The notes under the pieces: model-generated
What the model was told of the DNA's origin: nothing
What the model saw: the letters and a program-made list of their open reading frames with translations, nothing else
Databases searched by the model: none
Translations under genes and position numbers: made by a program
Part shown: positions 1 to 7,797 of the stretch, piece by piece
How positions within the stretch are numbered: the stretch's first letter is position 1
How the letters are laid out: every line of letters starts with the position of its first letter
Origin: JBBKWX01 sp037969175
Lineage (GTDB): Bacteria > Bacteroidota > Bacteroidia > AKYH767-A > JBBKVM01
Reading direction: 5' to 3'
Assembly: GCA_037969175.1 (NCBI GenBank)
Contig: JBBKWX010000053.1
Coordinates: forward strand, 1 to 9,925
DNA: 9,925 nt

Positions 1-201
1 CCCGGTGGAGAAAAAGGATGTATCGGATATGAAATAGTGAGTCTGTCCGGTGCAATCATATTCAAGAAAACAGTTGCGCGCACTGATGAATATTTTACAG
101 ACGAATATGTTGTATTTGATAATAAATTACCTGCCGGAATCTATGCCCTCAGATTCATTCTGGAAAATGAAGTTCTGGTAAAACAATTATTAATTAAATA
201 A
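1..201 (+). CDS. C-terminal end of a T9SS-secreted protein (type A sorting domain), partial at 5' side
   Basis: The first reading frame is open from the window edge to a TAA at 199-201, giving 66 residues whose start lies outside the window. The fragment matches the consensus of the Por/T9SS type A C-terminal sorting domain: a strand with EIVSLSG, then FKKTV, a long acidic spacer, LPAGIYALRF, and a final hydrophobic strand ending KQLLIK. In this family the domain directs a signal-peptide-bearing protein from the periplasm through the outer membrane and is usually removed by the PorU sortase, leaving the cargo in the medium or attached to A-LPS. What the cargo does cannot be told from this piece. 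It lies 98 bases upstream of a second T9SS cargo gene on the same strand, and no terminator is visible between them. Confidence 0.85.
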   Translation, partial: PGGEKGCIGYEIVSLSGAIIFKKTVARTDEYFTDEYVVFDNKLPAGIYALRFILENEVLVKQLLIK

Positions 202-299
202 TAACAAGAAGACATAAAGACTGTATGAATCAAACATAGAGCAAACTCTTCTGGAAGTGAGAAATCCGTGAACGGGATAACTTCTAAAACCGGAAAGAC

Positions 300-1448
300 A
301 TGAAAACGAATTATCCAAACCCCAGCATTAAACTGAATCATTCGGTCCGTGCATCATCGAATTTGAAATTTATTTCAGGGAAATCTTTTAAAGATCCCAG
401 GACTAATAATGGATTTCTTCATGTGATGATCCTTACTTGCCTTTTTCTTGTCAGTAATTTCTCATCATTTGCACAATGTGTTTCTGCCTATCAGCTTGAT
501 TGGAGTAATCCGGCAACATACACAACAACTTGCGGAACTGTTGTACCCGCACAATGGACTGTAAAAAAAGATTCATGTAATTACTATTCTCCCATTATTA
601 ATGTAGGAGGAATGATAGGTGAACCCGATAAGGTTGTAAGCATAACAGTAAGAATAAATCAAAGCGGTAATCTATCAAATAATGACTTCGCATGGATACA
701 TTTCATAGTTAATGGAGCAATTCGAAAAATAAAAGTTGTACGAGGTGATACCGTTTCAGCTGTATTCACATATACGGATACCATTCATGTTCCCGCCGGT
801 GGAAATTTCATGATACGAATCGCTTTGAAAACAGATCTCAATACCGAGTTTTGGCAAATCAAAAATGGCGATATCAGTGGTTGCATTTCAAGCACAGGAA
901 CATTGCCGGTTGAGCTCCTACGATTCTCTGCTACACTAGCTAAAGGGCAAGCTATCATTGAATGGGCTACTGCTTCAGAAATAAATAATTCACACTTCAG
1001 AATACAAAGATCCAGGGAAGCAGCTGAGTATATAGATATAGGAAGAAAAAATGGAGCAGGGAATTCAACAAGTACCATTTATTATACAACTGTTGATCTT
1101 AATCCAATAAAAGGATATAGCTATTACAGATTGATACAAACAGATTATGATGGAAAAGAAACTTACTATGGTCCTGTAGTATTGAAGAACCTCAGTAAAG
1201 AAAACAGCATAACTGTTTATCCTAATCCGGTTAGTTCAGGAACGACTAGTATTACTCTGGATAGAGTTTCATACTCAGGTAAAGTTTTGATCCATACTAG
1301 TTCCGGTAAATTATTTAAAGAAATGCAAATAACGGATACCGAAACCGGGCTTGTTGATCTTGATATCAATGGAATGGGCTCCGGAGTTTACTTTCTATCT
1401 GTTATCTATCCTGATTATATAGAACGAACAAAATTGGTGATAAAATAA
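300..1448 (+). CDS. Secreted T9SS cargo protein of unknown function with type A C-terminal sorting domain
   Basis: The product is 382 residues. A hydrophobic segment at about 43-57 (MILTCLFLVSNFSSFAQ) ends in a likely signal peptidase I site after Q59, but a 42-residue basic stretch precedes it. I kept the ATG at 300 because GGAAAG lies just before it; the alternative ATG at 426 (M43) has no visible ribosome binding site. Residues 60-200 form an unrecognised module containing four cysteines (C60, C78, C93, C195). From residue 202, LPVELLRF starts a fibronectin-III-like domain very common in Bacteroidota secreted proteins (EWATASEINNSHF, then YSYYRLIQTDYDG). Residues 302-382 are a type A sorting domain (SITVYPNP, then GSGVYFLSVIY, ending RTKLVIK). 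Export by Sec and then T9SS to the cell surface or medium is inferred. The function of the N-terminal module is unknown; adhesion or carbohydrate binding would be guesses. Its stop codon abuts that of pheT on the other strand. Confidence 0.85.
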   Translation: MKTNYPNPSIKLNHSVRASSNLKFISGKSFKDPRTNNGFLHVMILTCLFLVSNFSSFAQCVSAYQLDWSNPATYTTTCGTVVPAQWTVKKDSCNYYSPIINVGGMIGEPDKVVSITVRINQSGNLSNNDFAWIHFIVNGAIRKIKVVRGDTVSAVFTYTDTIHVPAGGNFMIRIALKTDLNTEFWQIKNGDISGCISSTGTLPVELLRFSATLAKGQAIIEWATASEINNSHFRIQRSREAAEYIDIGRKNGAGNSTSTIYYTTVDLNPIKGYSYYRLIQTDYDGKETYYGPVVLKNLSKENSITVYPNPVSSGTTSITLDRVSYSGKVLIHTSSGKLFKEMQITDTETGLVDLDINGMGSGVYFLSVIYPDYIERTKLVIK

Positions 1449-3905
1449 TTAGCTTCTGCGAATTATAGCTCCAAATTCTGACTCAAATGTTTTCATGAGT
1501 CTTTCCATACATGCGTCTATTTGCTTATCATTAAGTGTTGAATTATCATCCCTTAAATTAAAACTCACAGCATACGATTTTTTTCCGGCTTCAATTTTAT
1601 CCCCTTCATAAATATCAAAGAGATTAATTCCTACAAGCAGTTTTTTTTCTGATCTGTAAGCAGCATCTTTCAACATTGAATAAGATACTTTCTTATCCAA
1701 AAGCAATGAAAGATCTCTTCTAACTTCCGGATATTTAGGAATATCAAGCATCTTCAGATCTTTATTAGAAGAGTATTTTAATAATGCATCCCAATTGAGA
1801 TCGGCATATAATACATCTTTACCCAGATCAAACTTCTTCGCTAATTTGGATTGAACCAAACCAAAACTTGCAATTACTTTTTCACCCTTTTTATATACCA
1901 AGCCTTGAGAAAATAACTCGTCTGAAATAGTATCAGTCAAAAATATATTTTCATTCAAGCCCAATCTTTCAAAAACGTTTACAACAAAACTTTTCAAATA
2001 ATAAAAAGTGGATCTTTTTTGAACACCCGACCAACTTTCAGATTCCCTATTACCATTCATGAAAAGTGAAAGATGCGTATTTTCAACGTATCCTTTTTCT
2101 GCTTTATGATATGTTTTGCCAAACTCATATAATCTTAGATCAGCTGCTCTTCTGTTCTTATTGTACTCCAATACTTCGAGTCCTGAAAATAGCATCGTTT
2201 GTCTCAACACATCCAGATCCTGACTCAATGGATTAAGGATCTTTACTCTTTCCTTTTCATTGAAGCTATTTATCCCAATATGATTTGAACTTTTCGTTAG
2301 CGAATTTGCCATGATCTCATAAAAGCCATTGCTGCTTAAATAATTTGAGATCACTTCTTTTACATTATCTCTCTTCAAGCCAAAACCTTCTACCATACTG
2401 GCATTCAGCTTGCCTTTCAACTCTACTTTATCATATCCATAAATCCTCAGCAACTCCTCCACGATATCAATCTGTCTGTTAACATCAACTTTACCTGTAG
2501 GAACAGAAAGCGTATGTTCTTCCTCATTTGATTTGAGTATTTCAATTCCCGTATCCCGCATGATCCCTCTGAATATTGGATCTGGAAAAGCAACACCTGC
2601 GATCTCTTCAGCTTTGATCATGTTAAAATTGACCAATGCATTTTCAACAGGTTGAGGGTAGTTATCAAATATGGCAGAAACAATTTTACCTCCTGCAATT
2701 TCCTGAATCAATAATGCTGCTCTTTTTAATGCGTAAGGTGTCAGTTTTGGATCTACGCCACGTTCGTAGCGATAGGCTGCATCCGTATGGAGATCATGAA
2801 GCTTCACGGTCTTGCGAATACTTTGAGAATTAAAAAAAGCAGATTCAAGAAAAACCTGTGTTGTTATTTCAGTTACTCCTGAATTCAATCCTCCATAAAC
2901 TCCGGCAATACACATTGTAGAATTTTCATCGCAGATCATCAGATCAGTTGAAGACAATTTTTTTTCAGATTCATCAAGAGCAATAAACTTGCTCCCTTCT
3001 GCAACTGTTTTGATCTTAACAACTTTTCCTACAATTTTCCCGGCATCAAATGCATGCAATGGATGACCGGTTTCATGTAATACAAAGTTTGTGATATCAA
3101 CTATGTTATTGACCGGTTTAAGGCCAATGAATTTTAATTTTTGTTGCAACCAATCAGGAGAAGACGCCACGTTCACATCATCAATCCTTATCCCCATATA
3201 TCTTGGACACTTTTCGATATCTTCAACAATGACACTGAAACCGGCAGTACCTTTTCCTTCTTCAAATTTCTCAATTGAAGGAAGAATCAATGTATAAAAA
3301 GCTTCACCTTGATGTTCTTTCGCATTCATTACAGCAACCAAATCTCTTGCAACTCCAATATGCGAAGTTGCATCATTCCGGTTTGGTGTCAATCCAATTT
3401 CAAGAATATGATCCGGTTTAATACCGTAATGATCTGCAGCAGGACTGCCGATCACTAGATCTTCAGGCAACACTACAATACCATCATGGCTTTTCCCAAG
3501 ACCCAACTCATCTTCAGCACATAACATCCCTTCTGATACCTCTCCTCTGATCTTGGATTTTTTAATTTCCAAAATTTCTCCATCACCAGGGTATAATACA
3601 GATCCAACTCTGGCAACCAATACTTTTTGACCTTCTGCAACATTGGGAGCACCGCAAACAATATCTAATAAATTTTCTTCACCAACATCTACTTTCGTCA
3701 ACTTGAGCCTGTCAGCATTTGGATGCTGAACAACACTTTTCACCTGTCCTATCACCACTCCTACAAGTCCGCCCTTAATAGAATCAAGCTGTTCTATACT
3801 CTCAACTTCCAACCCACAATGCGTCAGCAATTCTGCTACATGATCGGGATTGAGATCTGCGGATGGACTGATATATTGTTTAAGCCAGTTGAATGAAATT
3901 TTCAT
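1449..3905 (-). CDS. pheT: Phenylalanine--tRNA ligase beta subunit
   Basis: The product is 818 residues, near the usual bacterial length of about 800. PheT pairs with PheS in the cytoplasmic alpha2-beta2 enzyme that charges tRNA-Phe; the beta chain binds tRNA and edits mischarged Tyr-tRNA. All expected domains are present in order. The N-terminal part is followed by a tRNA-binding OB domain at about 47-155 (HPNADRLKL, CGAPN, KIRGEVSEGMLC). The B3/4 editing domain covers about 210-400 and includes HPLHAFD at 281-287. The B5 domain ends at about 492 with EELLRIYGYD. The catalytic-core-like B6/B7 region follows, and a C-terminal ferredoxin-fold anticodon-binding (FDX-ACB) domain starts near YPEVRRDLS at 725. 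Nothing looks truncated. The ATG at 3905 gives the standard MKISFNWL start. PheS is not in the window. The gene follows recG by 54 bases and probably has its own promoter in that gap. Confidence 0.97.
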   Translation of the reverse strand: MKISFNWLKQYISPSADLNPDHVAELLTHCGLEVESIEQLDSIKGGLVGVVIGQVKSVVQHPNADRLKLTKVDVGEENLLDIVCGAPNVAEGQKVLVARVGSVLYPGDGEILEIKKSKIRGEVSEGMLCAEDELGLGKSHDGIVVLPEDLVIGSPAADHYGIKPDHILEIGLTPNRNDATSHIGVARDLVAVMNAKEHQGEAFYTLILPSIEKFEEGKGTAGFSVIVEDIEKCPRYMGIRIDDVNVASSPDWLQQKLKFIGLKPVNNIVDITNFVLHETGHPLHAFDAGKIVGKVVKIKTVAEGSKFIALDESEKKLSSTDLMICDENSTMCIAGVYGGLNSGVTEITTQVFLESAFFNSQSIRKTVKLHDLHTDAAYRYERGVDPKLTPYALKRAALLIQEIAGGKIVSAIFDNYPQPVENALVNFNMIKAEEIAGVAFPDPIFRGIMRDTGIEILKSNEEEHTLSVPTGKVDVNRQIDIVEELLRIYGYDKVELKGKLNASMVEGFGLKRDNVKEVISNYLSSNGFYEIMANSLTKSSNHIGINSFNEKERVKILNPLSQDLDVLRQTMLFSGLEVLEYNKNRRAADLRLYEFGKTYHKAEKGYVENTHLSLFMNGNRESESWSGVQKRSTFYYLKSFVVNVFERLGLNENIFLTDTISDELFSQGLVYKKGEKVIASFGLVQSKLAKKFDLGKDVLYADLNWDALLKYSSNKDLKMLDIPKYPEVRRDLSLLLDKKVSYSMLKDAAYRSEKKLLVGINLFDIYEGDKIEAGKKSYAVSFNLRDDNSTLNDKQIDACMERLMKTFESEFGAIIRRS

Positions 3906-3926
3906 AAATATCTCTTATCGTAGCCG

Positions 3927-3959
3927 CAAAAATAAGAATTTCCTGTAGCCTTCCTGCAA
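3927..3959 (-). promoter_or_regulatory. Putative Bacteroidota-type promoter of pheT
   Basis: Read on the minus strand, TATTTTTG occupies 3934-3927 and fits the Bacteroidota -7 consensus TAnnTTTG exactly. A TTG at 3959-3957 lies 22 bases upstream, where the -33 element (TTTG) would be expected; it overlaps the recG stop region. This would give a leader of roughly 15 nt before the pheT ATG. The assignment rests on consensus matching only. Confidence 0.5.
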
Positions 3960-6065
3960 TTAACTGATCTTACTCCAGTTTCTGCTGTCTGAGTGCAAGC
4001 TTTCAAATCGCTTTGTGATCATATTGTTTGATGAGGATATCATTGCAGGATCTGTATCCAGCAGCTCTGTAGCAGCCTGTCTGGCCAACTCCAGGATCTT
4101 GGCGTCTTTTCCCAGATCCGCCAAATGCAAACCTATATCTCCACTTTGTTGAGTTCCCATGAGATCTCCCGGTCCCCTTAACTTTAAATCAACTTCAGCT
4201 ATCTCAAATCCATCTGTAGTTTTCACCATGGTTTCAATTCGGACCTTTCCTTCATGACTCAGTTTATGTGATGTCATCAACACACAATAGCTTTGATCCG
4301 CTCCTCTCCCTACTCTACCCCGGAGTTGATGCAATTGTGAGAGACCAAACCGTTCTGCATTTTCTATGATCATAACCGATGCATTTGGAACATTTACCCC
4401 AACCTCGATGACCGTTGTTGCAACCATGATATGCGTTTCACCTCTTACAAAGCGATTCATTTCAAACTCCCTCTCTGCCGGTTTCATCTTTCCATGCACA
4501 ATACTCACTTGATATTGTGGTTTCGGAAAAGCTTCGCTAATAATATCAAAACCTTCCATCAGATTCTTCAGATCCAATTTTTCACTTTCCTGTATCAATG
4601 GATACACAATATAAATTTGCCTTCCTAAAGCAATTTCTTTTTTCAGAAATTGGAAGAGCTCAAATCGTTTATTGTCATATCGATGCAAAGTTAAAATGGG
4701 TTTGCGCCCCGGAGGTAATTCATTGATTATCGAAACATCGAGATCGCCATATAAAGTCATAGCCAGTGTACGAGGAATTGGAGTAGCCGTCATGACTAAA
4801 ACGTGTGGCGGTTTTTGATTTTTCTCCCACATCTTAGCTCTTTGTTCCACACCAAACCGATGCTGTTCGTCGATTATCACCAAGCCAAGATCCTTGTATT
4901 GAACGCTACCTTCAATCAAAGCATGCGTACCGATCAATATATCTACCTCACCTGTTGTAGCAGCTTCAAGAATTCTTTTTCTCTCTTTGCCTTTTATATT
5001 TCCCGTCAATAATTCAACCCGCAAATCCAAACCTGTGAGTAATGCAGAAATAGATTCTAAATGTTGCATTGCCAGGATCTCAGTAGGCGCCATTAAGCAA
5101 GCTTGCGTATTGTTATCAATAGCAATCAGCATACACAATAATGCTACTATGGTCTTTCCACTACCAACATCACCTTGCAGCAATCTGTTCATTTGAAATC
5201 CACTTCCCATGTCAGTACGGATCTCACGTACTACTTTCTTTTGTGCTTCTGTCAGTTGGAAAGGTAAATGGGAATGATAAAAATTATTAAACTGATCACC
5301 TACAATAGAAAAAATATGACCGTTAAGTTTTTCTGTTCTGCTTTGTTTTGATTTTAATAGTCTGAGTTGGATGTAAAACAATTCATCAAACTTTAATCGA
5401 TAAGTTGCATTCCGAATATCATCTGTGGTATCCGGTGTATGTATGAGATTGATCGCCTTGATCCGATCGATCAATTTATAGTTCTCTTTGATGTTTACCG
5501 ACAGCGTTTCGGGCATTTGATCCGGCATCTGAGACAAGATCTGTTTGATGATCTTATAGATCCCTTTACTATCTAAACCAAAGGGTTTCATTTTTTCTGT
5601 ACTGGAATATACAGGCTGATATCCTTGTGCGGGACCGGCATTGAAATCACTAAACAATTCCATATCCGGATGTACCATTTGCAATTTGCGGTTAAATATT
5701 CCCGGCTTCCCAAATAAAACATATTCCACTCCTTCCTGTAGCCAGGTCTTAAAGTATTTTACCCCTTGAAACCAAGCAAGATCCATCACCCCCGCTCCAT
5801 CACTGAATTCAGCTGTAAGACGTTGCTGTCTTCCCTGACCTTGTAATGAAATGTTTTTTACTTTTCCCTTTAACTGAACATAATGCATCTCCGGATTCAA
5901 TTCTTTTATTGAATAGAATCTGCTTCGATCAACATAACGAAAAGGGTAATGGTGGAGCAGATCACTGGCAGTAAAAACATTCAACTCCTTATTGAATAAT
6001 TCTGCCCGCTTTGGTCCAACACCTTTTATAAATTCAATGGGTGTGTCGAAAAAACTTTGACGCAT
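3960..6065 (-). CDS. recG: ATP-dependent DNA helicase RecG
   Basis: The product is 701 residues, close to the 693 of E. coli RecG. RecG remodels stalled replication forks and Holliday junctions and limits R-loop and over-replication problems, acting as a monomeric superfamily 2 translocase. The N-terminal wedge (OB-fold) domain spans roughly 1-250, starting with IEFIKGVGPKRAELF. The helicase motifs are intact: Walker A GDVGSGKT at 298-305, the DEQH box at 399-402, TATPIPRT from 426, the VATTVIEVGVNVPNAS region, and QLRGRVGRG at 580-588. The C-terminal part has the RecG-specific segment with DLKLRGPGDLMGTQQSG. No key residue is missing. The ATG at 6065 gives a normal family N terminus. The gene lies downstream of the csp terminator, so it probably uses its own promoter, and 54 bases upstream of pheT on the same strand; some read-through into pheT is possible. 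Confidence 0.97.
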   Translation of the reverse strand: MRQSFFDTPIEFIKGVGPKRAELFNKELNVFTASDLLHHYPFRYVDRSRFYSIKELNPEMHYVQLKGKVKNISLQGQGRQQRLTAEFSDGAGVMDLAWFQGVKYFKTWLQEGVEYVLFGKPGIFNRKLQMVHPDMELFSDFNAGPAQGYQPVYSSTEKMKPFGLDSKGIYKIIKQILSQMPDQMPETLSVNIKENYKLIDRIKAINLIHTPDTTDDIRNATYRLKFDELFYIQLRLLKSKQSRTEKLNGHIFSIVGDQFNNFYHSHLPFQLTEAQKKVVREIRTDMGSGFQMNRLLQGDVGSGKTIVALLCMLIAIDNNTQACLMAPTEILAMQHLESISALLTGLDLRVELLTGNIKGKERKRILEAATTGEVDILIGTHALIEGSVQYKDLGLVIIDEQHRFGVEQRAKMWEKNQKPPHVLVMTATPIPRTLAMTLYGDLDVSIINELPPGRKPILTLHRYDNKRFELFQFLKKEIALGRQIYIVYPLIQESEKLDLKNLMEGFDIISEAFPKPQYQVSIVHGKMKPAEREFEMNRFVRGETHIMVATTVIEVGVNVPNASVMIIENAERFGLSQLHQLRGRVGRGADQSYCVLMTSHKLSHEGKVRIETMVKTTDGFEIAEVDLKLRGPGDLMGTQQSGDIGLHLADLGKDAKILELARQAATELLDTDPAMISSSNNMITKRFESLHSDSRNWSKIS

Positions 6066-6076
6066 AAGTATAGCAT

Positions 6077-6084
6077 CAAAAATA
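6077..6084 (-). promoter_or_regulatory. Putative -7 promoter element of recG
   Basis: The minus strand carries TATTTTTG, the same octamer seen before pheT and an exact match to the Bacteroidota TAnnTTTG consensus. Only 11 bases separate it from the recG ATG, so a transcript started here would have a leader of just a few bases. No clear TTTG -33 element stands at the usual distance; the best sequence there is T-rich. Because a terminator isolates recG from csp, recG needs a promoter in this gap, which adds some support. Confidence 0.4.
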
Positions 6085-6224
6085 CAATTAATTCAATGTA
6101 GTTTTAAAATGATTTAAATTACCGATAACTCGCTTATCATGTTGTTATATTATAATGCAACCAGAGAATCTGAATTTAAACAGTTCAAATACGTTCAATT
6201 TCGCATTCCTTAAAAATAGAGAAT

Positions 6225-6251
6225 AAAAAAAAGGCACCTCTCGGTGCCTTT
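6225..6251 (-). terminator. Rho-independent terminator of the cold-shock gene
   Basis: On the minus strand, AAAGGCACC, the loop GAGA and GGTGCCTTT form a perfect 9-bp stem with a 4-base GNRA loop (6251 down to 6230). It runs straight into a T tract (A's at 6225-6232 on the + strand). It begins about 20 bases after the csp stop codon. The other strand lacks a T tract after the stem, so it should work in the csp direction only. This is the only clear intrinsic terminator in the window. Confidence 0.9.
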
Positions 6252-6272
6252 GAGTATAGGATAGTAAATATA

Positions 6273-6464
6273 TTATGCCTTTTTTACGTTCACGGCGTTC
6301 TGACCTTTACGACCATCGATTACCTCATATTGTACGGTATCGTTTTGGCGAATTGGTTCCGCTAAACCGCTTTGGTGTACAAAAATATCTTCGCTGTTAT
6401 CGTCTTCAACAATAAAACCAAATCCCTTAGATTCATTGTAAAATTTTACTTTTCCTGTTTTCAT
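6273..6464 (-). CDS. Cold-shock domain protein (CspA family)
   Basis: The product is 63 residues, the usual size of a single cold-shock domain, which is a small OB-fold RNA/ssDNA chaperone of the cytoplasm. The RNA-binding motifs are both present: RNP1 KGFGFI at 13-18 and RNP2 IFVHQ at 27-31, followed by the conserved ending GRKGQNAVNVKKA. I start it at the ATG at 6464 (MKTGKVKFYN), which fits the family. The frame stays open further upstream to a TTG at 6515, but the extra 17 residues do not belong to the fold and would overlap a hairpin. The leader contains that hairpin and a repeated AAGATCAT motif (see findings). The mRNA ends at the terminator just downstream. Whether this copy is actually cold-induced cannot be told, since many csp paralogues are not. 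Confidence 0.93.
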   Translation of the reverse strand: MKTGKVKFYNESKGFGFIVEDDNSEDIFVHQSGLAEPIRQNDTVQYEVIDGRKGQNAVNVKKA

Positions 6465-6519
6465 GATCTTAATGTAATATTTACTAATTTGAAAATTAAT
6501 GATCTTGACTTTCAAGATC
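6462..6519 (-). promoter_or_regulatory. Leader hairpin and repeated motif upstream of csp
   Basis: A perfect 8-bp inverted repeat with a 3-base loop (gatcttga-ctt-tcaagatc) lies at 6501-6519, 37-55 bases upstream of the csp ATG. In the csp mRNA the downstream arm reads AAGAUCAU, and the same AAGAUCAU recurs at the start codon, where its last two bases are the AU of AUG. The upstream arm (GAUCUU) could therefore pair with either copy. It could be an RNA switch in the leader or a DNA operator shared with the divergent gene at 6569; the sequence does not decide. Confidence 0.4.
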
Positions 6520-6568
6520 CATTTGTTTCATTGCGAATTTTAGAAAGAATTTTAAAAAATAAAATCAC

Positions 6569-7795
6569 ATGAAAGTACCAATTTTGCTGTTTTATCTGTT
6601 TTTCTTGAGTTTTCAGCCTATTCTTGGGGGTGATATCCGATATGTAACCGTTGGAGATGCCAAAGCTTTACAAGAACTTTTTAAAAATCCTGTTGATTCA
6701 ATTGATATCAATCTGGTTACCGGAGAATATGATTTCAGGACTTTGGCGGGCAAGGAAAATACATGCGCTAATTGCGAGATCATGAACACACAGGTTCATT
6801 ATACATACGGTCTTCACATCCGTGGTAATTATGTGAGGATCTCTGCGAAGACAGGTGCAGAAGTGCTCTTCAAAACAAATTCAGGATACGGGATTTATGT
6901 CGATGGAGTGAAGAATTTTCAATTAGAAAATCTAGCGATCACTGCAGGAAAAAGAGATACAAGCGAAAAGGCATCTTCAGCTGCAATTGTCATCAAAAAC
7001 AGCATTGCCAATTTGAGACAAATAACCATTTATGATAATATAGGTGATTCAACAATTCTGGCCAAAAACACAGTTGGTATCATTGGTATTTGTGGAAGAG
7101 AAGGAGCCGACATTAGCATAGAAAATTGTTATATCCGGAGAAATTCATGGGACGGAATTGCACTGTATCGGGATGCTACAGCTAGAATTTACAGTAGTGT
7201 CATTGATGGTGTGGACAAAGCAAAAGCAACAGAAGCGGGCGGAGGAAGAGGCGTTGGCATTGGTGTGACGCATAGTGCTAAGGCAGAGATCAGAAATAAT
7301 TTGATCCGAAACTATTGGAAAGGGATAGGTGTCTTTGCGGATGCGCAGGCTATAATTCAATTTAATATTATTGAAGATATTCTCGCTTGGGGAATTGCAT
7401 TATGGGAAGCCGGAGATGGCCGAGCAAATGCAGTAATACATGGCAATGTGATCATGGAAACGGGAGCATGCGGTGTCAGTATAAGTGCAGGTGCAAACTC
7501 TGCTGCAATAAGCACTTTGTCGGAAAACTTAATTATACACACTGCCCAGAATCCAAAGTATGATGAATCAGATTACTATTGTCATCAATGCGCATTAGCA
7601 TTACATAAGGTTCCAAAAGGATTTAATATGAAAGATAATGTATTCTTTGGGAATAGGGTAGGCAAAGATTATCTACCGGAATACAATAATTCCTTCGAAG
7701 ATATGATGCAGGCTTTACTTTCGAAAAAAGAACTTTTCAGAGGAAGACTGTGGTACGAAATCTCCAAATTTAATGCGTACAATCCTCAGAATTAG
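6569..7795 (+). CDS. Secreted right-handed parallel beta-helix protein
   Basis: The product is 408 residues. Residues 1-20 are a clear signal peptide (hydrophobic LLFYLFFLSF, cleavage near G20/G21). From about 75 to 325 there are repeated short strands of the PbH1 type, such as GIYVDGVKNFQLENLAIT, SIENCYIRRNSWDGIALY, AEIRNNLIRNYWKGIGVF and VIHGNVIMETGACGVSI, typical of the beta-helix (PF13229-like, NosD/pectate-lyase-like) superfamily. This fold often serves carbohydrate binding or cleavage, but I see no recognisable catalytic set and give no enzyme activity. Two CxxC motifs stand outside the helix: CANC at 66-69 and CHQC at 338-341. There is no T9SS sorting domain, so the protein is probably periplasmic or uses another route. 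It is divergent from csp (104-base gap) and its stop lies 2 bases from that of the convergent TonB_C gene. Confidence 0.85.
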   Translation: MKVPILLFYLFFLSFQPILGGDIRYVTVGDAKALQELFKNPVDSIDINLVTGEYDFRTLAGKENTCANCEIMNTQVHYTYGLHIRGNYVRISAKTGAEVLFKTNSGYGIYVDGVKNFQLENLAITAGKRDTSEKASSAAIVIKNSIANLRQITIYDNIGDSTILAKNTVGIIGICGREGADISIENCYIRRNSWDGIALYRDATARIYSSVIDGVDKAKATEAGGGRGVGIGVTHSAKAEIRNNLIRNYWKGIGVFADAQAIIQFNIIEDILAWGIALWEAGDGRANAVIHGNVIMETGACGVSISAGANSAAISTLSENLIIHTAQNPKYDESDYYCHQCALALHKVPKGFNMKDNVFFGNRVGKDYLPEYNNSFEDMMQALLSKKELFRGRLWYEISKFNAYNPQN

Positions 7796-7797
7796 AA

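Noticed and set aside
202..299. Gap between the two T9SS genes as a possible promoter, small RNA or terminator region
   Set aside because: I found no TAnnTTTG box, no hairpin with a T tract and no convincing small gene in it.
785..1078. 97-codon minus-strand frame inside the T9SS cargo gene
   Set aside because: It overlaps the fibronectin-like region of a well-supported gene and shows no domain or start signal.
6124..6161. Short inverted repeats upstream of recG (GATAA/TTATC and an AT-rich GTTG/CAAC hairpin)
   Set aside because: Stems are only 4-5 bp in AT-rich DNA, so chance is enough to explain them; no T tract or conserved riboswitch core accompanies them.
6465..6515. N-terminal extension of the cold-shock protein to a TTG at 6515
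   Set aside because: The added 17 residues are outside the cold-shock fold, the ATG at 6464 gives the family's normal start and length, and the extension would run through the leader hairpin.
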